Source: Linum tenue (taxonomy: Eukaryota > Streptophyta > Magnoliopsida > Malpighiales > Linaceae). From it: 64,000 bases of DNA. A program made the translations under genes and the position numbers. Shown here piece by piece: positions 58,273 through 64,000 of the stretch. The notes under the pieces are model-generated. The model was given only the letters and a program-made list of their open reading frames with translations, did not search any database and had not been told where the DNA came from. Each line of letters opens with the position of its first letter. The first letter of the stretch is position 1. The DNA lies in the NCBI GenBank assembly GCA_946122785.1, contig CAMGYJ010000011.1:18414001-18478000 (forward strand), in the 5' to 3' direction.

Positions 58273-59632
58273 TGACTCACTCCTACTGTCACTCTAGAAA
58301 ATGGCCAAGTGTAACCACTTCCTAAAGCGTAGTATAGCGGGTTTGGGTTTTAATGTCAACCCGGGTCCGAGATGTGATGACTACTCGGTGAATTCTTGTT
58401 ATTTAGCGGTGAACTTTTAGTGCAACTCAAGCAAACAAAACACAAAGCAAATAAACGGTTGTTGTCAAGTCAAGAGAGGTCACCCGGATATGGTTCCCCC
58501 TAGACTGCAGTTAAGTCGGATTGCAATTTACCAAGTTCAGTTTTCATGAAAGTTATACTGCGGAAGGTTCTCAATTAGCCTGAAGTCTCGACTAAAGGTC
58601 TCCAGACCCTCTCAATCTGAGTCTCTAGCGGGCGACTAACCTCCACCGGAGTAAACAGTTTGAGGCCCTAATGAACCAAACCTCCACTACCGAATTAACT
58701 TCGGTACAGAATAGCGAATTGGCTCCTCGACTAAAGTCACCAATTCGCCACCTTCGATTAAGGGTACTCTATCAACCTAGGCAGATATTCTCATTCCAGG
58801 TCAAAGCAGAAACAACAGGAATTTGATCAGGATTCAAGTCATTCAATCATGCAAACCTCAATCGAATATAATCAATTCACAAACTCTGTACTTGGGTTTA
58901 TACAATCAGACCTAGCATACAAATCTAGGGTTCCCCATACCCAGATGAATGGGGAAACTACTCCATAGAGAAAGAAGCAAAAGCAGATTCAGACGCGGAA
59001 ATCATACTGTGAAGATGGATTTCTGCTCCTGGACGTTTAATCGCACTTCTCCAAGCTCAAGCCGGGCTCCAATGGTGTTGAAGATCGATCTATGGCGCTT
59101 GGGAACTCTGGTTCGTCGCTTTCTCTCTCTAGGTATCGCTTTCTCTCTCAAAAACTCGGAACCCTCTGAAAATTGGCCTTCTTCCTCTTTTAACAGCTGC
59201 CATCGCGATACCCGGTCGAAATACCCGGTCGGGTATTCTGGGGTTCGACCGGGTATTTCCAGAACGCGTCGTTTCACTAAGAGGAGAAATCCCCGGTCCA
59301 TCCTCATAATCCCCGACCGGGGATTTAAGGCCATCGCCCGGGCCCCCTTCTGCTTCTCACGAGTGCCCGAAGGGAAAAATACCCGGTCAAGGCCAGAATA
59401 TACCTGGTCGGGTATTTCTTCCTTTGGCCGGGTATTTTGGTCCAACAGCCTCCTTTGCCCCAACTTCGCTCCTTTCGACCCGGAACTCGTTCCTTCGCCT
59501 CGATTCCAACGTCGGGACCTGAAATATGACATAAACATACAACCTAGCGTGAAATCGGCTTAAAACACGAGATTCCTCATCACAGACGGCTTCAGAATAG
59601 GGGTGAAAACATGTGTAAATATCGGTCTATCA
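58273..59632 (-). repeat. 5' LTR of element C
   Basis: 1360 bp, the same length as the partner LTR, with no indels seen. The palindrome array lies at 59205-59440. Differences from the 3' LTR are mostly transitions. Confidence 0.95.
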
Positions 59633-59637
59633 CGAGC

Positions 59638-60229
59638 CGTCGCTGCTTTCCTCTTCTAAAGCTTCTGGGAAACCTAGATACTGAAACGTTTGATCTGTGT
59701 TTGCGGTGATTCGTGATGCTCATCGGGATGGCATAGCAGCTCCCCGTGCTCATGTTCACCCCGTAGAATATAGATCCGTCGACGATGTCTGCGTACGTGA
59801 TGCAGAGGTGGAAAGACGGTGGGTTCAGCAAATTTTGTTGGTGTTGCGATTCGATGACTCTAGTACAGATTCAAGTAGTGTCTGGTGATGATTAATGAAG
59901 CGGTGAGTTGAGAATGGGAGAAAAGAGAGCTGCAAGTGGATTTAGGGTTTTAAGTGGGGTGGAATAGAGGAAGAAGAAAAGGCGTGATGAAGAAGTACAA
60001 TGGTCTTGGACTAATTTCGCAAAAAAGGGTAGAGGAAGAGTCTAGGGAAGAAGGAGATGGATCGAGAAAAGTAGCCCCTTGTTTCTTCATTTTTAATTTT
60101 ATTGGCTTGTTCTTAGGTCAACCCGTATCATGGGTTGGGTTAACGGGTCGAGTCTCGTTTTTTCCAGGTTTAATCAGGCTGACCTGGCAATTCTGTTAGA
60201 TACGTCAGCAGATAACGGACTCAGTTAGC
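59638..60229. other. Right interior of the Mutator-like element
   Basis: Unique sequence after element C. The first about 200 bp are moderately GC-rich and gene-like, with open frames on both strands. A G/A-rich segment (59900-60080) follows, ending near GGGTTGGGTTAACGGG. Source unknown; possibly captured host sequence. Confidence 0.4.
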
Positions 60230-60368
60230 GGAGATGGACGGAGATTAACGGAGAGTGACCAATTGTGAAACCTTAAACACTTCTAGTGACCATGAATGGA
60301 ATAAAATTCTTTTAGTGACCAAACATGAATATTTTAGCACTTCCAGTGATCAACCTTGCAATTTACCC
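60230..60368 (-). repeat. Right terminal inverted repeat of the Mutator-like element
   Basis: Reverse complement begins GGGTAAATTGCAAGGTTG and keeps the four GGTCACT-type sub-repeats at about 30-bp spacing. It diverges from the left terminus at roughly one base in ten. Confidence 0.85.
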
Positions 60369-60649
60369 CATTATGAATATTTGCAATTTTTATTTTCTTT
60401 TGAAATTTTCATTCGACTAAACAAATTAAGTTAATCATTTAAATTTCATATTTTGGTTTGTTAATTTCTTAATATAAAATTGGTTCAATTAAATTTTTAT
60501 ATATGAATACTTTTTTTCTGAGTATTTTTTTAGTTATGGATAGAGAACGTGTGACACAATAGTGAAACGATTAATAATTTTTTTATTTGTTTGATTTAAA
60601 GTGAATTTAATTTAAATATTTTTTTGTAGGAAAAGGGCGCTTAGCGCTC

Positions 60650-61085
60650 AATCATTTAAGAAACAATAAGTCTAGGAGTTTGACTCCCTACAAGATCAAA
60701 AAGCAGCCAGTATTTCAGGTGAGGATTAGGAATAAAAATCGGATGCGAACCCAGTGGCGAAACATGCCCCATTGACGCCAAGAAGTCCGCTACTGCATTC
60801 CCCTCCCGATAGATAAGCTCCACTCGAAATTTCCATTCACGTTCTAGAATCCGCCGTACTTGCAGCACCAGCCGATAATGGGGGTGTGTGGTAGTGGCCG
60901 AATCAACCAAATCCACCGCCCCCCGGGAGTCCGTCTATAGGACGACCTTCTTCACTCCCATTTCCCATGCACGTTGCAGCCCCTGAAACATTCACATGAG
61001 TTCCGCTCAGGTGATAGCTCCTCCTCCCAAATTCATCGTGACACCACCCAAAAAGCGACCTTGGTCTTCCCGAACAACATAGCTT
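60650..61085 (-). mobile_element. LINE RNase H fragment
   Basis: On the minus strand 61085-61000 reads VREDQGRFLGGVTMNLGGG. After a stop or frame break, 60916-60656 reads VDLVDSATTTHPHYRLVLQVRRILEREWKFRVELIYREGNAVADFLASMGH. These are the start and the C-terminal half of a plant LINE RNase H domain. AT-rich flanks (TTTAAATATTTTTTTGT near 60615, TTTAAAATATTTTGTTT near 61086) could be a degenerate target duplication. Confidence 0.7.
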
Positions 61086-61801
61086 TTTAAAATATTTTGT
61101 TTATTATAATTTTTTAGTCTTTTACGATAACATATTAAGAAGACTCTGGCCCCCCGAATGCTAAATCCTGGCTCTGCTCCTGGCCTATACAATTTTCCTT
61201 TCCTAGTCGGGTATGGATCTTTTACCTTATTTAAATTAAACGGCATAAAATTTGATCTATACGGTGAGTAACCCGGAAAAATAGAATAACAAAAGAGATT
61301 TGTAAATGCTAAAGTATATTGTTGGATTTTGGTATGGGTCCAGTACTCATAGGTTTTTTTTATGAAGGGGTCTAGTAGTCATAAGTTGATATGTTGTTAG
61401 TTAGCTCCACGGGAAAATGGTATGGAAGCCACTATGAGTATATATCCCGATATGCTTCTAGATAAGGCATTGAAGTGAAGAAAGGGAATCCAAAGTGAGA
61501 GCCCTTTAATCCCGAAGGTGAAAACTTTTCGAATGCTCGATACAGTTTTATACAAATCACTCGGAAGTATAGATTAAAAGGTCGTACACTATGGGCTTGG
61601 CCTCCAACATTTGCAGGTTATTGGACGGGACACAAGATCCTAACGTGTAGAACTGAAGCTCAGCAACATATTACATACTCTGGGTCAACTCTTGCTTAGG
61701 ATGGTAATCTCCTTCCTCGATTCTCAGTTAGAATTGTACGGATATCAATCTGTTCCCCCTCCCCTCCCCTCAAGTCGAGTGGAGTGGTATCATGTAGTTT
61801 G
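61086..61801. other. Intergenic region without recognised features
   Basis: AT-rich. A segment around 61330-61690 has the look of old transposon sequence (AGTCATAAGTTGATATGTTG and similar), but I found no termini, coding frame or duplication to support a call. Confidence 0.4.
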
Positions 61802-61809
61802 GCAGAAAC

Positions 61810-62214
61810 TAGAGGTGGCAAATAGATTGGATTCATGGGTTGGTGGATTAGATTGGTGGATCCATGGATCAAATGGATTGGTGGATTGATCCATAAATTC
61901 AAATGACATCCAAGATTTTGACCAAAATGTAAATTGTGAAGAGTTTAAGTACTAAAATGTCATGATAAAAAATTTTAGGAACCAAAATGTAATTTTCCAA
62001 TGATATTTTTCGTATAAAAAATATAAATTTTAGGTACCAAAATATAAAATATAAAAAATATAGGTACCAAATTATAATTTGCCATTTGGATTCGTGGATT
62101 GATCCATGAATCCACCAATCCAATTAAATTTGGATCAAATAGATTGAATTTAAGTGGATTGGATTAGATGGATAATTTAGTTGATGGATTGGATTCATCG
62201 ATTTGCCACCTCTA
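61810..62214. mobile_element. hAT-type MITE with perfect target duplication
   Basis: 405 bp. The termini are a perfect 14-bp inverted repeat, TAGAGGTGGCAAAT. The flanking 8-bp duplication GCAGAAAC is exact (61802-61809 and 62215-62222). Both ends continue into GGATTGGTGGAT-type sub-terminal repeats in opposite orientation. The centre is AT-rich with no coding potential. Eight-base duplications and TAGRGGTGGCAAA ends are typical of plant hAT MITEs. Confidence 0.93.
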
Positions 62215-62222
62215 GCAGAAAC

Positions 62223-62803
62223 CTTTTATTCCAAAGCAGCCATAGTCTGTTACTTTGGTTGGTTATACTTAAACCTTTTAGACCAAGGACAAACTATTTT
62301 TTAGATGGGTTAAATTGTTGGATAAAGGTTGTGTTATTTTGTCCTTGGGGGTGTAGATTCAAGACAAGTCATAAATTCCCTCACTCCGCGTATGATTCAA
62401 ACAAAGTGGATCCAAATTCATATCAACCTTGTAACTCGATAAAATATTTTTCCATTTGGAATAAATGAATCTTTCTTTTAAAAATATGTAATCTCTTGGA
62501 GATTACCTTCCTTTTTTCACACTTGAAACATGAACTACTACTTAAAAAATAAATGAATTCATGCGTGCACAACAATGAAATATAAGATACCTACAAACAC
62601 TGTCAAGTGTAACCTATTCAAGCTCTTCCCTCCAACTCCAATGTTTTTAATCCCTGCTAAATTGACTGTCCCAGATAGGCAGAAAGATAAAAAGGAGAGA
62701 TAAAGTTACAACATCTGAATCTACTAGCTCGTAGAAAGATTGCAAGATCTTCATCATGTTTCATGGAAATATTGTGAGTTGCTCATGTCCATGGTTGTTT
62801 AAC
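62223..62803. other. 3' flank of the SPOUT-type gene
   Basis: AT-rich region that should contain the 3' UTR of the minus-strand gene ending at 62804. No other feature seen. Confidence 0.45.
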
Positions 62804-64000
62804 TCAGCGATGAAATCTCTGCAGAGCTCGGTTTATAGGCTCTTGGAAATATTGGAGGGATATGAGGATTGCTTCCTGTTGAAGTTGGTAAAAAAAACAT
62901 CGGGATTTAGTAAGATGATTTTTGTAAGGGAAAATATGCTGACAATGACGGTACAAAGTACAAACCTCTGTTCTGATCGTCCGACTCCCTTGATCTGGAC
63001 ATGTGTTCAGGTACGAATCAAACACCTTACGGACGTTTGTACCCTTGAGTGAGATGCAAAAAAAAAAAAAAAAAAAAAAACAGCATGAATAAGCTAGAGT
63101 ACATATTGCAGAGGGGAGTTGAGGTACAGCTCGCATTCAAATAAACGAAAAAGCATGGCGAATATCTCAACTTTGTACAACATGAAGATGAATAGTACCT
63201 TTAAGCTGCTGTCTTCTTCGACACCTTCTTCCAACCCAGCAAGTCCACCAAAAGCAATCAACAGATGCCTAGAATGATGTTGATAATCAGATTATGGTAG
63301 CGAACATAAAGCCATTCGATAGTGATAATCAACTTATGGTTGGATTTACCGTAGCAACTACTTGAAACTTTCCACAATATTAAACGTATCTCTGCCAACT
63401 CATCAGTACATTGAAACAAGAAGATTGAAGGCTCAAGAATCTTAAGAAGCTATAGCACATATGCAAGAAACAGTGTAGGCACACAACTAACCAACCGAAG
63501 GAAGAGGAAAGGAACAAGAACATTACTTGAAAGGAGGCAAAGAAAGTTCTGATGAACTACGTTTTAGACCATGCTCAGATGTACCAATCGAGTGGTCATA
63601 TCCACCCTGCAATTGGAGTAAAAATTTACTACGTACATAGGGCCTAGCAATAGCAGAAAAAAGTACATATGCCATAAAAAACCAACACAGATAGCATAAG
63701 ATCAATACCTTGAATGGACAATGCTTGAACACAGAACTGATATTTGAAGCATACCGCACTCGGTAACCCCAGTACATCCCTGCTTCCTCCCTGGGCTTGG
63801 AAAATGGAACAATTGGCAGTGGCGTGCCTGCACTTGGGAGCATAGAAAATCTTAGGAGTTAATAAAGTTTAGCAGCATCACGTGTGCAACATAGTCAACA
63901 TTCAGGACACACTCAGGTGCCACCAGAGAGCACAAGGGAAATGGTATTGTAGCAAAACCGAAAGAAGATCCTCCAGAGGGATCAGTCGACAATCGCAGCT
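62804..64000 (-). CDS. SPOUT-family methyltransferase, C9orf114/SPOUT1 type (partial, 3' exons)
   Basis: Five exons in gene order: 63827-63709, 63606-63527, 63268-63199, 63043-62966, 62875-62804, all GT-AG with matching phase and a TGA stop. Residues encode PREEAGMYWGYRVRYASNISSVFKHCPFK, GGYDHSIGTSEHG, HLLIAFGGLAGLEEG, YLNTCPDQGSRTIRTE and EAILISLQYFQ. These match the conserved C-terminal half of human SPOUT1/CENP-32 and its plant homologue. The family has an alpha/beta-knot fold that binds S-adenosylmethionine; the GG-containing FGGLAGLEE loop is part of it. The first exon boundary at 63827 is the least certain. 63828-64000 is probably intron, and the 5' exons are outside the window. The acceptor of the 63043 exon uses a 23-base T run (63058-63080). 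Confidence 0.88.

Larger units (their letters stand above)
47579..59632 (-). mobile_element. Athila-like Ty3/gypsy element C, young, nearly intact
   Basis: Both LTRs are 1360 bp (47579-48938 and 58273-59632) and differ by about 16 substitutions by manual count, roughly 1.2%. Flanks CCAGC (47574-47578) and CGAGC (59633-59637) are a 5-bp target duplication with one mismatch. The PBS (58249-58266) and PPT (48939-48953) are intact. Sense order: gag-pro-pol, post-pol block, internal palindrome array, env-position ORF, structured element, PPT. The coding region has few lesions, chiefly a one-base deletion in reverse transcriptase. 12,054 bp in total. Confidence 0.97.
46902..60368. mobile_element. 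Mutator-like element (non-autonomous), split by element C
   Basis: Long terminal inverted repeats of about 150 bp starting GGGTAAATTGCAAGGTTG (46902-47052 and the reverse complement of 60230-60368), nearly 90% identical by eye. Flanking 10-mers are CATGATGAAT (46892-46901) and CATTATGAAT (60369-60378), one mismatch, which fits a Mutator-type target duplication. Without element C (47579-59632 plus target duplication) it is about 1.4 kb and has no transposase. The interior is described separately. Confidence 0.85.

Noticed and set aside
62756..63052. 98-codon + strand frame near the right end
   Set aside because: Antisense to the last two exons of the SPOUT-type gene, which have strong protein-level support.

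Overview
This is a nuclear DNA window from a flowering plant, almost certainly a eudicot. Intron-rich plant genes (an armadillo/BTB protein, a WPP-domain RanGAP, a CHR12/CHR23-type SWI/SNF ATPase and a SPOUT methyltransferase) are mixed with plant-type transposons: Athila-like Ty3/gypsy elements primed by tRNA-Asp, L1-type LINEs with a plant RNase H domain, a Mutator-like element and hAT-type miniature elements. I cannot name the species.

Layout. 1-5145: right part of a deleted Athila-like element (A) inserted in a LINE whose 3' end runs to about 6292. 6618-11788 (+): ARIA-like gene, 19 exons, 707 aa. 13505-15175 (+): RanGAP, one coding exon, 556 aa, intron in the 5' UTR. 15846-23243 (-): CHR12/CHR23-like chromatin-remodelling ATPase, 12 exons, 1105 aa. 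23950-25162: 5'-truncated LINE with a 16-bp target duplication. 25517-26243: hAT-like non-autonomous element. 27254-46715: near-complete but mutated LINE, split at 30618-43765 by Athila-like element B, which itself holds a solo copia-type LTR at 36922-37263. 46902-60368: Mutator-like element split by young Athila-like element C (47579-59632). 60650-61085: LINE RNase H scrap. 61810-62214: hAT MITE with a perfect 8-bp target duplication. 62804-64000 (-): 3' part of a SPOUT1/C9orf114-type methyltransferase gene, cut by the window edge.

The four genes match, in order, what I recall of Arabidopsis AT5G19330 (ARIA), AT5G19320 (RANGAP2), AT5G19310 (CHR23) and AT5G19300 (C9orf114-like). The window thus looks like a conserved gene block in which about 39 kb between the CHR and SPOUT genes has filled with nested transposons.

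The most unusual signals lie in the Athila-like elements. (1) A 48-nt structured element occurs five times, with compensatory changes in both stems. (2) An array of short GC-rich palindromes sits in the LTR and again upstream of the env-position ORF. Its core differs between elements (ACACGGCCGTGT type in B, TACCCGGTCGGGTA type in C) yet agrees between the two sites within each element, and the internal array carries inverted copies of LTR-array spacer sequence. (3) In both B and C a splice-acceptor-like sequence abuts the start codon of the env-position ORF.

Exon structures were assembled by hand from splice sites, reading phase and recalled homologues. No alignment or folding program was run.
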